Of a stretch of 37,441 nucleotides of DNA, positions 14,710 through 23,662 are shown piece after piece. The stretch is from positions 1 through 37,441 of the forward strand of contig VGTJ01000035.1 in assembly GCA_016874775.1 (NCBI GenBank). Direction: 5' to 3'. The notes under the pieces were generated by a model. It was not told where the DNA came from, did not search any database, and saw only the letters and a program-made list of their open reading frames with translations. Both the position numbers and the translations under genes were made by a program. How positions within the stretch are numbered: position 1 is the first letter of the stretch; every line of letters begins with the position of its first letter. This stretch comes from Deltaproteobacteria bacterium. GTDB taxonomy: Bacteria; Desulfobacterota; Binatia; Bin18.

Positions 14710-15621
14710 TTATCGCTGCGCAGTACGCCACCCTGGTGGTGTTGTTGCTGCGCAGCGAAAGCCAGTCACCGGACTTCCCGCAAACGTCGGCGGGATGAAT
14801 TGCTCACGTAACCAGGTGGTCGGGACTGTCTGCGGTACATCCCAACCCCCTCCACGAATCACTTTCGTCGTACCGGTTGCTGGGCCGGTAGGATTTCGTG
14901 CCGGTGATGAAGCGTAGTAATCGGGCTCATACCAATCCGCCACCCATTCCCACACATTGCCAGCCATATCGAGTACTCCGTATGGACTGGCACCGAGAGG
15001 ATACGATCCCACAGCTGCCGGGCGTGCGGCATCGAGTCCAGCACTGATCGTTCGCTGCCATCTGGTCCAGGATTCAAAATCAGCGAGGGACTTTCCTGCG
15101 ATTGTATCAGCGGTATGGAGCCGCGTGGCGTCCCAATCATTACCCCACGGATAGCTACGCCCATCTGTTCCACGGGCAGCCTTCTCCCACTCAGCTTCGG
15201 TTGGCAAACGCTTGCCTCGCCAGGTACAAAATGCCTGGGCGTCATACCAGGACACACCAACGACAGGTTGGGTTGAGTCAGTAAGCTGGCGGGGATCATT
15301 CCAGAAGGTTGGAGGTCGACGAGCCGTTGCCTCCACAAAGGCGCGATATGCCTGATTTGTCACTTCGTGTTTGTCGATATAAAACGTATCAAGATCGACC
15401 GTATGTCGTGGCCCCGAGTGTTCGGCTAAAAACTGGATACGGTTGTGCATGGGGCCACGCCAGCCAAAGGCAAGCACGGCCTGTTGTTCTTCAGAAGTCG
15501 CACCCATGAGAAATGTACCCGCGGGAATGAGGAGCATGTCGGGAGGTGCTTCTTCTGCAAGAACATCATCGTTCTGGGCGACGAGCAGGAAGAGCAAGAA
15601 TATGAATTGCAAGAGCAGCAT
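14710..15621 (-). CDS. Secreted SUMF1/FGE-domain protein (not a canonical FGE)
   Basis: A 303-residue protein with an N-terminal hydrophobic signal (about 1-22) and a complete formylglycine-generating-enzyme-like domain (PF03781). Typical segments are LIPAGTFLMGATS, DKHEVTNQAYRAFVE, VSWYDAQAFCTWRGKRLPTE, DMAGNVWEWVADWY and VIRGGGWD, ending GFRCA. The two copper-binding Cys residues of true FGE (both in the segment after RGGSW) are missing; the corresponding region reads GGGWDVPQTVPTTW. It is therefore unlikely to make formylglycine and is better described as a SUMF1-fold protein, perhaps ligand-binding or acting on another substrate. It converges with the cyclase gene. A second, cytoplasmic SUMF1-domain gene lies at 24795. 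Confidence 0.87.
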   Translation of the reverse strand: MLLLQFIFLLFLLVAQNDDVLAEEAPPDMLLIPAGTFLMGATSEEQQAVLAFGWRGPMHNRIQFLAEHSGPRHTVDLDTFYIDKHEVTNQAYRAFVEATARRPPTFWNDPRQLTDSTQPVVGVSWYDAQAFCTWRGKRLPTEAEWEKAARGTDGRSYPWGNDWDATRLHTADTIAGKSLADFESWTRWQRTISAGLDAARPAAVGSYPLGASPYGVLDMAGNVWEWVADWYEPDYYASSPARNPTGPATGTTKVIRGGGWDVPQTVPTTWLREQFIPPTFAGSPVTGFRCAATTPPGWRTAQR

Positions 15622-15693
15622 ATTTTCGCTTTGTATACGGGGGCCTCAGCTGAATCAAAACACCGGACCTTCGCCCACTTTGACACTTACTGT

Positions 15694-15780
15694 GAAATCC
15701 TCCCTGTCCCCCCTTTGCCAAAGGAGGGAACCTAGAGCCCCCTTTACCAAAGGGGGCAGCGCGACGCGCGGGGGATTTTC
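15694..15780 (-). repeat. About 86-bp double-hairpin interspersed repeat, copy 2 (inverted)
   Basis: Read on the minus strand, this copy has the same order of parts as copy 1 at 2171-2256: an ATCC...CGCGC end, a palindrome with core CCCCCTTTGGTAAAGGGGG (15737-15757), an about 10-base spacer, a second CCTTTGGCAAAGG palindrome (about 15707-15729), and a GGGAGGATTTC end. The two copies differ at many positions but the architecture is preserved. Confidence 0.68.
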
Positions 15781-15788
15781 CAGTTGGG

Positions 15789-15813
15789 GTAGCGTGCGCA
15801 TGGCGCACGCTAC
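15789..15813. repeat. Perfect 11-bp palindrome GTAGCGTGCGC/GCGCACGCTAC
   Basis: A perfect 11-bp stem with a three-base loop, 50 bases past the stop of the minus-strand reductase gene. It lacks a T-run in either direction and sits beside the double-hairpin repeat; it is probably a repeat that also stabilises the reductase mRNA end. Confidence 0.5.
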
Positions 15814-15862
15814 GGTCTCTCTGATGGAACCCCCAAAGTGTACCAATCTCGCGTGCTTTGAT

Positions 15863-16846
15863 TTAGCTCACTCGCCCCGGATAATTCTCTTCAATTGCTT
15901 TCACCGTGCGGTACGCCACTTCTGTGTACGACACTGGAATCCCTAAGCGGGTGCCTTCTTTGTACACATAACCAACAGTCTCCTCGATCTCTGTTTGTTT
16001 GCCAGCAAGAACATCTTGTAACATCGAGGGAATGATGTGCGTTCGTCCGCTTGCTGTCACTTGTCGACCGACTTCGACCAGTTTCCGCACCGCATCGTCA
16101 AACGGCGCGTCACGCATCAGTTTCATATCGAATAAACTCCACGCGGGATGTTCAGATAATGCAACGCCTTTGGCACGGGCGACGGCTGCGACCTCGCGAA
16201 ACATGTGGACTGATATGGCTGCGAGCTGAGGACTTGACCAAACTAAGTGGACTGGAAGACGTGTGATCGCAGTCAATGGAGCGAACGGGTTCTGGAATGC
16301 TTGTTTGGTCCACTCGACGGAAACGATATCCTTGGCAGCAGCGGCTTTGAGGCCGGAGCGAACAAAGGCATCGACAATGAACTTGACCCGCTCAGCTTGC
16401 TGAGTGCCGGGGTCACCAAAGAAGGTGACCCCATCCAACGTGTACTCAACCTCACCATCGCGTACGAGCGTGGCCCCGATCATGGTGGTAGAGCCGATCA
16501 CTTTTTCTTGACCAAACACCCGTGCGATCTGCTCATTCTTCACCACGCCATTTTGTAGTGAGGCCACGCCACCAACACGCATATGCGTGACCCCAGCAAG
16601 TGAACGTTCCATATCTTTCGTCTTTACGAGAATAAGCAGGATGTCCGCTTCATAGAGAGTTGCTGCGTCTGTCAACGCTGGTACTTGGACCTGAAAATCG
16701 TCGAGTCCGCGCAGCTGAAGTCCAGAACGCTGTACGGCCGCGACATGACCCGGACGTGCGATCATGACCACGTCATATCCTGCTCGTGCCATATAGGCTG
16801 CAATGACTGACCCTACTCCCCCTGCGCCGAGAATAACCACCCGCAT
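15863..16846 (-). CDS. 2-dehydropantoate 2-reductase family protein (ApbA/PanE)
   Basis: A 327-residue NADPH-dependent reductase of the ketopantoate reductase family. The N-terminal nucleotide motif is MRVVILGAGGVGS (GAGGVG, 8-13). The C-terminal all-helical domain carries VEWTKQAFQNPFAPLTAIT, with the conserved Lys and Asn used in catalysis and substrate binding. AGGAGG before the ATG at 16846 sets the start; the frame extends upstream to 16927 without support. Family members reduce ketopantoate to pantoate for coenzyme A synthesis, but many paralogues act on other 2-oxo acids. With no pan genes nearby and CoA-transferases in the area, a catabolic paralogue is equally likely. It is divergent from the periplasmic protein gene at 16974. 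Confidence 0.87.
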   Translation of the reverse strand: MRVVILGAGGVGSVIAAYMARAGYDVVMIARPGHVAAVQRSGLQLRGLDDFQVQVPALTDAATLYEADILLILVKTKDMERSLAGVTHMRVGGVASLQNGVVKNEQIARVFGQEKVIGSTTMIGATLVRDGEVEYTLDGVTFFGDPGTQQAERVKFIVDAFVRSGLKAAAAKDIVSVEWTKQAFQNPFAPLTAITRLPVHLVWSSPQLAAISVHMFREVAAVARAKGVALSEHPAWSLFDMKLMRDAPFDDAVRKLVEVGRQVTASGRTHIIPSMLQDVLAGKQTEIEETVGYVYKEGTRLGIPVSYTEVAYRTVKAIEENYPGRVS

Positions 16847-16973
16847 ACGTTGTCCTCCTTGTGTGCGATGCGAATGGATTACTCTGTGTGCGACCGCGTT
16901 GTCAATGAAGTGAACCCTTAAAGGCATGACTCAAGAGTCCGATGACAACAGAATGAGAAACCCAGGATTACAC

Positions 16974-17546
16974 ATGTACAACAAACTCTTTGTTCTTAGT
17001 CTTTTCAGTTTTTTTGCTGTCTTCTTTGCTGAGAGGTGCCTGGCCGACACGACCGCGCCAACTTCGGCAGTCCGCAGTCTTGTTGGGCTCAAAGCTGTAC
17101 GCGTTGTTGCGGAGGACCTCAGTCCAACAATGCAGAAGACCGGCCTACGTAAAGAGCAGCTTGAAGGAACGGCTACAGAGGCACTGCGGAAGAACGGATT
17201 CACAGTACTTGGTGGACACGAACCAGGGCGAGTGCCGATCGTCTATGTGCGGCTCAGCTCAGTCTTTGCCAATGATGACGGCACTGGGCCGATTAGTTTC
17301 TACATCACACTACAAGTGAAACAAGGAGCGAAACTGTTGACCGGTGGACAACCCGCCATTGCGCAGGAGAAAACTGAGATTGAAGAACGGCCGTTGCTGG
17401 TCGCTACGTGGGACGGTGGCATGATGGTCATGGTAGGGCGTGAAGAGTTGTTTTTCTATGTCAAACAGACCTTGTTGAATTTAGTCGGCGACCTCGCGCG
17501 CGATCATCAAGAGGCGAATGCAACACAGGTCAGTCGTTCGCAATAG
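16974..17546 (+). CDS. Putative periplasmic protein of unknown function
   Basis: A 190-residue protein starting MYNKLFVLSLFSFFAVFFAE, a clear signal peptide with likely cleavage after CLAD. The mature part has a mixed alpha/beta pattern: VRVVAEDLSPTMQKTGLRKE, TATEALRKNGFTVLGG, VPIVYVRLSSVFANDDGTGP and ISFYITLQVKQGAKLL. This looks like a small beta-sheet domain similar in outline to lipoprotein or outer-membrane assembly accessory folds, but I recognise no family. The ATG at 16974 is preferred because AGGA precedes it and the hydrophobic segment starts there; the frame itself opens at 16926. There is no lipobox. The function is unknown. Confidence 0.65.
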   Translation: MYNKLFVLSLFSFFAVFFAERCLADTTAPTSAVRSLVGLKAVRVVAEDLSPTMQKTGLRKEQLEGTATEALRKNGFTVLGGHEPGRVPIVYVRLSSVFANDDGTGPISFYITLQVKQGAKLLTGGQPAIAQEKTEIEERPLLVATWDGGMMVMVGREELFFYVKQTLLNLVGDLARDHQEANATQVSRSQ

Positions 17547-17677
17547 AGGGCCGAGAGCTCATCCTTAACTCTCCGTTGCTGCAAGGACGTGGATTCTCGC
17601 TGGCGTGAAAATGACGAAAGATCGGTTCTTCCCGTCGAGCCTGTTGGGGGCAGGCATCCGGAGGCCGGATGGGGAGA

Positions 17678-18313
17678 TCACGTGTGGCCTTTGTAGTCTT
17701 CAATATGCGGCAGCCGTACGCGATACACCTGCGTCAGGTGTACAAGCCAACCTTCACCTGATTTGAGCTGTGTAATATCTGTTCCGCTGACTTTCCGACC
17801 GACGGCTCGGCTGAGAGTCTCGGCTGCATGCTCAGACTCTGGCAAGAGCAGTACGGTATCATAGCGACCGAAAGTGAGAGCGGTAGGTGTCGTTAAGACC
17901 TCGACAATCGTGGCGTTGGCTTTGAGGAGAAACTGTATCGTCCGTTCCCAATCGAGAGACTCGGCAAGACAATCACACAGCAAGAGCGGAGGAAGGAGGG
18001 TGTGTTGAGAAAGGCTATTGCCCACGACACTCAACACGTCACGCGCTACTTCTTCGGGCACTTCACGAGAAACACGTACATAACGATAGTGCGTTTGCTG
18101 ACGTAGGAGCAGGCGCAATTGCAATTCGACTTGTTGATGATGGCGGGCGTCGAGGCAGAGGACAATACCTTGCTGTCGAGTTTGACGATGAGCTAGCCCG
18201 ACGACGAGAGTGCTCTTATCACTTGCTGAGCCACCGAGCACCGCGACGCGCCCGATCAGTTCAGGAAGAGGTAACGGAGATGGTGGTGGTGTCGATGTGG
18301 TGTTTGCTGCCAT
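17678..18313 (-). CDS. P-loop-like protein with degenerate Walker A, unknown
   Basis: A 211-residue protein I do not recognise. Residues 22-42 read RVAVLGGSASDKSTLVVGLA: a beta strand followed by GGSASDKST, which has the shape of a Walker A loop (GxxxxGKST) but with Asp where the Gly before the Lys should be. Further beta strands (GIVLCLDAR, LPPLLLCDCLAES, VEVLTTPTALTFGRYDTVLL) resemble a RecA-like ATPase core, with LLLCDCLAE as a possible Walker B. It starts with a Pro-rich tail and ends with VYRVRLPHIEDYKGHT. It follows the CoA-transferase gene by 23 bases, so it is the last gene of a three-gene operon (ABM, CoA-transferase, this). The function is unknown. Confidence 0.6.
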   Translation of the reverse strand: MAANTTSTPPPSPLPLPELIGRVAVLGGSASDKSTLVVGLAHRQTRQQGIVLCLDARHHQQVELQLRLLLRQQTHYRYVRVSREVPEEVARDVLSVVGNSLSQHTLLPPLLLCDCLAESLDWERTIQFLLKANATIVEVLTTPTALTFGRYDTVLLLPESEHAAETLSRAVGRKVSGTDITQLKSGEGWLVHLTQVYRVRLPHIEDYKGHT

Positions 18314-18336
18314 GAGGCATAAGAGACACGAGTTCT

Positions 18337-19533
18337 CTAAATCACTCCTTCAGCTTTCAATTCCGCTAACTGCCCAGGGCTCAATCCTAGCACCTCGCGG
18401 TAGATATCTTGGTTATGTTCGCCTAACAGCGGAGCAGGGCGCACTTCACGCGGTGAAGCCGAGAGTTGCACCGCGCAGCCAGGCATCGTCATCTCGCCAC
18501 GGGTCGGATGAGTAATCGTCGTGATCATTCCGCGCGCTTTGAGATGCGGATCAGACATAACGTCACTGGAGTCGAACACTGCCCCACACGGAATATCTGC
18601 TTTCCCCAAGATTTCCATAACTTCAAACTTACCGTGCTGTTGTGTCCACTCACGGATGAGCGCATAGACCTCCTCTGCACGCGTATTGCGCTCAGGAATC
18701 TCTGTGTACCGCGGATCACCAATCAGATCGGCGCGGCCAATAACAGTCAGGAGGGTCTCCCACATCTCGCGAGAGGTAGCTAACAGATAGATATAATCGT
18801 TCAGCCCACCTGGATGGCACGGATACATTCCAGCTGGTACCAGTTGTGCAACGGTATTCCCGCGTCGTTGCACTGGTTGATGGGTGAGTTGATGGCCCAT
18901 TAGCGCTACACGGGTGAAGTTGACCATGGCATCTTGCATCGACACTTCGACATGTTGCCCTTCGCCGGTTCGCTCGCGTTGCCACAGCGCCGCCAGTAAT
19001 CCGACTGCGCAGTGTACCCCAGTTCCAGTATCACCAACTGTTGTGGCAGGACGGATTGGAGGTTCATCAGGAAAACCGTTTACACTAAAGGCACCACTTG
19101 TCGCCTGGGCGATAGGATCGAAACTCTTATATGCACTGTACGGACCGTAGGTGCCAAACCCTTTGACCGTGCCGTAGATGATACGAGGATTGGCTGCTTT
19201 GAGCACGTTGTAATCCAAGCCCAGTTCTTTCATCACGCCAGGAGCAAAATTTTCCATGACGATGTCGACGTGCTGAATCAGTTCGAGAAAAATGCGTTTA
19301 CCCTTTTCGCTCTTGAGGTTTAGCGTGATGCTCCGTTTGTTGGCATTGAGAAGCAGGAAATAATAGGAGTCCCGCTGTGGGTCTTCACTCAGCAACGTAC
19401 GGCCTTGATCTCCGCCTCTCGGCGATTCCAACTTAATGACGTTCGCTCCAAGAAACGCGAGCAACTCCGTACACGAGGGGCCAGCTTCAAATTGAGTGAG
19501 ATCAAGAATGCGAATGTTATCGAGTGCCTGCAT
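18337..19533 (-). CDS. CaiB/BaiF family CoA-transferase (class III)
   Basis: A 398-residue class III CoA-transferase (PF02515), complete in length. The N-terminus ILDLTQFEAGPSCTELLAFL with GANVIKLESPRGGD is standard. The catalytic Asp is at 168 in VGDTGTGVH, as in formyl-CoA transferase. RTGEGQHVEVSMQDAMVNF and the C-terminal PAPLLGEHN follow. It moves CoA between carboxylic acids via an aspartyl-CoA thioester intermediate; the actual acids are unknown. AAAGGAGGACCT before the ATG is a strong ribosome site. It lies between an ABM-domain monooxygenase (64-base gap) and the P-loop-like protein (23-base gap) on the same strand, which suggests activation of an aromatic or alicyclic acid in a degradation route. 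Confidence 0.93.
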   Translation of the reverse strand: MQALDNIRILDLTQFEAGPSCTELLAFLGANVIKLESPRGGDQGRTLLSEDPQRDSYYFLLLNANKRSITLNLKSEKGKRIFLELIQHVDIVMENFAPGVMKELGLDYNVLKAANPRIIYGTVKGFGTYGPYSAYKSFDPIAQATSGAFSVNGFPDEPPIRPATTVGDTGTGVHCAVGLLAALWQRERTGEGQHVEVSMQDAMVNFTRVALMGHQLTHQPVQRRGNTVAQLVPAGMYPCHPGGLNDYIYLLATSREMWETLLTVIGRADLIGDPRYTEIPERNTRAEEVYALIREWTQQHGKFEVMEILGKADIPCGAVFDSSDVMSDPHLKARGMITTITHPTRGEMTMPGCAVQLSASPREVRPAPLLGEHNQDIYREVLGLSPGQLAELKAEGVI

Positions 19534-19597
19534 AGGTCCTCCTTTTTCGTGCGACGACGGAGGTCAGGAAAGAAATTCCCTGGCCTCCCGTGCGCAC

Positions 19598-19891
19598 CTA
19601 CGCACCAACATGATCGAAATAGCGAATCTTCGGCGGCGCCGCGAGGCTGGAGCCGAGGGCGGCCAATGCTCCTGTGTCTTCACGCCATTTCAGATATTTT
19701 TGATAGTGTTCGCGCGATTCCCAGCGCTCAACTAACATGAGATTCCCTTTGTCGTCTTGGTTGCTTGTGACCTCTACGCCTAAGCATCCAGCATACGTAC
19801 GAGTATCGGGTAGGATGGACTTGAAACCTGCCTTGACCTGATCGACGGCTTCCGGTTTGACCTGCAGTTCTAATATCACCATAACACTCAT
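19598..19891 (-). CDS. ABM-domain (quinol) monooxygenase-like protein
   Basis: A 97-residue single-domain protein of the antibiotic-biosynthesis-monooxygenase fold (PF03992). It starts MSVMVILELQVKPEAVDQVK and continues with GNLMLVERWESREHYQKYLK, the typical ferredoxin-like pattern with the WESREHYQKYL helix. Members oxidise quinols or polyketides without cofactor, degrade heme, or have no proven activity. A strong AAGGAGG ribosome site precedes the ATG. It is first in the minus-strand operon with the CoA-transferase and is divergent from the LLM oxidoreductase. The 245-base region between them must hold both promoters, and I see no clear -35/-10 pair there. Confidence 0.88.
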   Translation of the reverse strand: MSVMVILELQVKPEAVDQVKAGFKSILPDTRTYAGCLGVEVTSNQDDKGNLMLVERWESREHYQKYLKWREDTGALAALGSSLAAPPKIRYFDHVGA

Positions 19892-20136
19892 AGCTCGTTC
19901 CTCCTTACTTCAGCAGACATGAATGAATGACACTCACATACCGCTCTGCGCAGCAGAATGGAAGCCCGAGGCACATATTACATTGCTGCTCGGCGTAGCG
20001 GGCGCTGTGCGCACAACGGCCCGACTGATCATCAGGCTCGTGTGTATGACGTGCGCGACAGACTCTTTGGGTACTGTCGCTCTTTCCCTGACGGCACCTT
20101 CTGCGATATGCAAAAGCACCGAGAAAGGGAGCATTG

Positions 20137-21192
20137 ATGAAAATGAGCCTCGTTACTCCGATCCCGTGGACAACTGGCACGACCTACACGCAGGTGTATC
20201 GGGAAGCGATCGAGCAGGTCCGCTACGCTGAAGAGTTGGGGTTTGACTGTGTCTGGTTCACGGAGCATCACTTCGCTACCCACGGTATTAACCCGTCAGT
20301 CTTTTCCTTTATTGGCTATGTGGCTGGCGTTACCAAACGTATTCACTTGGGAACCGCCGTCGCGGTCGTGCCGCTGTACCATCCGCTACGGCTAGCTGAG
20401 GATGTGGCCACAGTCGATATTGTCAGCAACGGACGGTTAGAATTGGGAATCGGGAGTGGGTATCGTCAAGATGAGTTCAAAGGATTCAGGGTTGCACAGG
20501 AAGAAAGTCGGGCGATGTTACTTGAAGGAGTTGAAATTCTGCAGCGTGCTTGGACAGGAGGCCCCTTCGGTTATCACGGCAAATACCACATCGTGCCCGA
20601 GGGAACGGTCGTTCGTCCGACACCGCTGCAAAAACCTCATCCGCCCATATGGGTCGCTGGAGTCAGTCCACAAACGTTAGAATGGGTCGCACGGCAGGGC
20701 TACCGCTGGATGGGAGCGACGACGACTGCTTCCTTTGCGCAACTTGGCCGTTTGCGTACCCACTTCGATCAGGCTCTTCTCAAAGCTGGACGTACGCCCG
20801 CAGACGGCGAGTCCTATGTCCATTTTCCGATTTTCATCTCCGATAAACCGCAAGCTGACATTAAGCGCGAACTGGAACCTGCGTTGACCTGGCTGGCGAA
20901 GGCGGTGAGCACTGGCGGCACGATCTACCAGCAGCGCGCGTCTTCAACGCAAGGTCCGAGTATTCCACTGCAGCAGTTCAATTTTGATGCCTATCAGGAA
21001 CATTCGGCGGTCGTTGGTGACGTCGATTTCTGCCTAGAGAAAATCACAGCGTGTTGGAAGCAATTACGCTTTGCCCATATGACGTGTGCGTTCGGTTTGG
21101 GACTTCCACATACAGCGACGATGAAGAACATGGAGAAATTTGCCCGCTATCTGATGCCGAGTTTGAGAAATCTTGAGACGAAGTTGCAGTAA
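20137..21192 (+). CDS. LLM-class F420/FMN-dependent oxidoreductase
   Basis: A 351-residue luciferase-like monooxygenase family protein (PF00296, TIM barrel). Diagnostic segments are EELGFDCVWFTEHHFATHG, KRIHLGTAVAVVPLYHPLRL, AEDVATVDIVSNGRLELGIG with SGYR, and PHPPIWVAGVSP. Family members use FMN or F420 to oxidise or reduce organic substrates; the partner cofactor cannot be told here. The ATG at 20137 follows GAAAGGGAG at good distance; an adjacent in-frame TTG is less likely. The double CoA-transferase starts 53 bases downstream, so they are probably co-transcribed. Confidence 0.9.
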   Translation: MKMSLVTPIPWTTGTTYTQVYREAIEQVRYAEELGFDCVWFTEHHFATHGINPSVFSFIGYVAGVTKRIHLGTAVAVVPLYHPLRLAEDVATVDIVSNGRLELGIGSGYRQDEFKGFRVAQEESRAMLLEGVEILQRAWTGGPFGYHGKYHIVPEGTVVRPTPLQKPHPPIWVAGVSPQTLEWVARQGYRWMGATTTASFAQLGRLRTHFDQALLKAGRTPADGESYVHFPIFISDKPQADIKRELEPALTWLAKAVSTGGTIYQQRASSTQGPSIPLQQFNFDAYQEHSAVVGDVDFCLEKITACWKQLRFAHMTCAFGLGLPHTATMKNMEKFARYLMPSLRNLETKLQ

Positions 21193-21244
21193 GCCGCAGA
21201 GTTCTGTATAGCCCAAGGACGACAAGGTGTATTTTGGAGGGGAC

Positions 21245-23662
21245 ATGTCTATGCAAGGGCTAGAAGACGTAAAAGTCCTAGAACTGGGGAATATGGTGTC
21301 GGCAGCCTATGCAACCAAGATCATGGCTGATCTTGGTGCCGACGTGATCAAAGTCGAAGAACCCACCGGTGATCTGTCTCGACAACGCGGTCCTTTCCCG
21401 AAAGACGTGGTTGATCCTGAACAAAGTGGGCTATTTCTGCATATGAATACGAATAAGCGTGGGTGTTCATATGACCTCAGTCGAGAGAAAGACGCTCTGC
21501 AACGCCTTGTTGCCTGGGCGGACATTCTTGTCCACAACTATCCCCCTGCTCAGATGGCAGCTCTTGGTCTTGACTACAACACATTCCGTGAGATCAATCC
21601 GCGCTTGGTGATGTGTTCGATTACACCCTTTGGACTCAGTGGGCCGCATAAAGATTATACTGCCTATGAGCTGACAGTGACGCACGGTGGTGGGTGGGCA
21701 TGGGTGAGTCCAGGCGGGTCATTGCGCCCAGATTTACCACCGCTAAAAGCTGCTGGACATCAAGCCGATTTTCAGGGTGGGGTTGCCGCAGCGACGGTGA
21801 CACTTGCGGCATATTACCGGATGCTGCAAACCGGCCAAGGCGAACATATCGACTTTTCTACTACGGCCTACATTACCTCGTTTGTCGATGTGAGTGCGCC
21901 GAACTACACCTATCAAGAGCGGATTGCCTCGCGTTTGGGGAAACGGGTCTTGTCGCCGTGGGGAATCTTTCCGTGCAAGGACGGACTCATGTTTCTCATG
22001 GTCGGAGAAGAAGACCAATGGCAGCGGATTGTCGAGTTGATGGGGAAGCCGGAGTGGACGACTTGGGACATTTTCCAGGGATTGGCGAACCGGAATGCCA
22101 ATGAAGACGTATTGAACCAATACCTCAGCGAATGGACGGCGGGCTGGAAGGTTGAGGAGTTGTTTCATGAGGCACAGGCCAAACGCATCTGTTTTGCGCC
22201 AGTCTTTTCGATGGCACAACTTGCCAGACAAGAGCACCTGCATTCGCGAAACTTCTTCGTCGATGTCACTCATAGTCGGGCGGGAAAACTGACACAGCTT
22301 GGGGCACCGTATAAATTGCATGAACCGTGGTGGAAAATCCGACGACCAGCACCACTCCTCGGGGAACATAACGAAGAAGTGTCACGCCCCACGTTTCAAG
22401 TGTCTCGCCCCCAATCCCCACCTTCCAACTCTGAACTCCGAACCCCTCAGCGTCCGCTAGAAGGCGTTCGCGTCGCTGATTTTTCCTGGGTATGGGCCGG
22501 TCCGTTCTGTGCGATGCAGCTCGCGCATCTTGGTGCAGAAGTGATCAAGATCGAGTCGCTTGCTCACGTCGACCTCGCCCGTCGTCTTGCCTATTATCCG
22601 AAAGGTATGGAACCAGGAGTGAATCGGTGCGCCCTGTTCAACCAGTGGGGCCAAGGAAAGAAAAGTCTGTCGCTGAATTTGAGTACGGAGAAAGGTCTCG
22701 ACATCGTTAAAGAGTTGATCGCAAAAAGTGATGTTGTCCTGCAGAATTTTGCTACCGGTGTCATGGATGGGCTTGGATTAGGCTACGAAGAACTCAAGAA
22801 AATTAAGCCTGACATCATCATGGCGTCGATTTCTGGCTACGGGCAAACCGGACCGAATCGTAACTACATGGCGTATGGTCCGGCCATTCCACCAGTGGCG
22901 GGTTTATCATCGCTAACAGGGTATGCAGAAAACGAACCACCCCAGGAAGTCGGGATGGCGTATGGAGACCCAACGTCCGGTATTCATGCGGCGGTAGGCA
23001 TCTGTGCGGCTCTCGCTGCCCGCAAGAGGACAGGGCAGGGACAACACATCGATGTTTCGCTATGGGAGTCGGTTGCGTCACTCATCCCCGAGGGGTGGAT
23101 GGCGTACGCCATGAATGCTACGCAACCCCCACGACGAGGTAATCGCGATCCCTGGATGTCGCCGCATAACTGCTATCGCTGTGTAGGGGACGATGAATGG
23201 GTAACGATTGCGTGCGGAACAGAAAGTGAGTGGCACGCCCTTTGTCGGGCGATTGGACAACCGCAGCTTGCCAATGATGTCCGCTTTCATACCGCCGTGG
23301 CACGAAAAGCAAACGAAGACACGTTAGATCAAATCCTTGCCGGGTGGACGGCAACACGAGACAAGTGGGAAGTCACTCGGAGTTTGCAGTCCGTCGGCGT
23401 AGCGGCCTTTCCTTCGATGAACGGTAAGGATCTCGTAGAAGATGGCCATCTCAATGCGCGCGGATTTTTTACCCGCCTGAGACATTCAGAAGTTGGCGTG
23501 CGCACTCACATGGGCATGCCTTGGTTGTTGACCAATGCCCCGAATGGTGTGCGGAGCCCGGCTCCTGTGCTTGGCCAAGATACCGATCAAGTGATGGGCG
23601 ACATCCTCGGGTATTCGATGCAACAGATTACCAAGCTTAAAGCCGAGAAGGTGTTGTATTGA
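21245..23662 (+). CDS. Double CaiB/BaiF CoA-transferase (fused tandem domains)
   Basis: An 805-residue protein made of two complete class III CoA-transferase domains, about residues 4-385 and 408-803. Each begins with its own N-terminal signature (VKVLELGNMVSAAYATKIMA; VRVADFSWVWAGPFCAMQLA) and each contains the RTGQGQH or QTGQGEH turn. Domain 2 keeps a catalytic-type Asp in AYGDPTSGIH; domain 1 has ADFQGG at the equivalent place. Class III enzymes work as interlocked dimers, so the fusion may be a covalent heterodimer. The linker (about 386-407) is coded by non-coding-like DNA with heptad words. GGAGGGG upstream serves either ATG 21245 or ATG 21251; I use the first. Partner acids are unknown. 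Confidence 0.9.
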   Translation: MSMQGLEDVKVLELGNMVSAAYATKIMADLGADVIKVEEPTGDLSRQRGPFPKDVVDPEQSGLFLHMNTNKRGCSYDLSREKDALQRLVAWADILVHNYPPAQMAALGLDYNTFREINPRLVMCSITPFGLSGPHKDYTAYELTVTHGGGWAWVSPGGSLRPDLPPLKAAGHQADFQGGVAAATVTLAAYYRMLQTGQGEHIDFSTTAYITSFVDVSAPNYTYQERIASRLGKRVLSPWGIFPCKDGLMFLMVGEEDQWQRIVELMGKPEWTTWDIFQGLANRNANEDVLNQYLSEWTAGWKVEELFHEAQAKRICFAPVFSMAQLARQEHLHSRNFFVDVTHSRAGKLTQLGAPYKLHEPWWKIRRPAPLLGEHNEEVSRPTFQVSRPQSPPSNSELRTPQRPLEGVRVADFSWVWAGPFCAMQLAHLGAEVIKIESLAHVDLARRLAYYPKGMEPGVNRCALFNQWGQGKKSLSLNLSTEKGLDIVKELIAKSDVVLQNFATGVMDGLGLGYEELKKIKPDIIMASISGYGQTGPNRNYMAYGPAIPPVAGLSSLTGYAENEPPQEVGMAYGDPTSGIHAAVGICAALAARKRTGQGQHIDVSLWESVASLIPEGWMAYAMNATQPPRRGNRDPWMSPHNCYRCVGDDEWVTIACGTESEWHALCRAIGQPQLANDVRFHTAVARKANEDTLDQILAGWTATRDKWEVTRSLQSVGVAAFPSMNGKDLVEDGHLNARGFFTRLRHSEVGVRTHMGMPWLLTNAPNGVRSPAPVLGQDTDQVMGDILGYSMQQITKLKAEKVLY
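22425..22445. repeat. Heptad-word array inside the double CoA-transferase linker
   Basis: Three 7-base words in register: CCAACTC, TGAACTC, CGAACCC. They encode the SNSELRTP piece of the linker between the two CoA-transferase domains. Because 21 bases equal three words and seven codons, such an array keeps the reading frame open. Confidence 0.5.

Noticed and set aside
14710-15621. Canonical formylglycine-generating enzyme for sulfatases
   Set aside because: Both copper-binding Cys are absent and no sulfatase gene is present, so only the SUMF1 fold is claimed.
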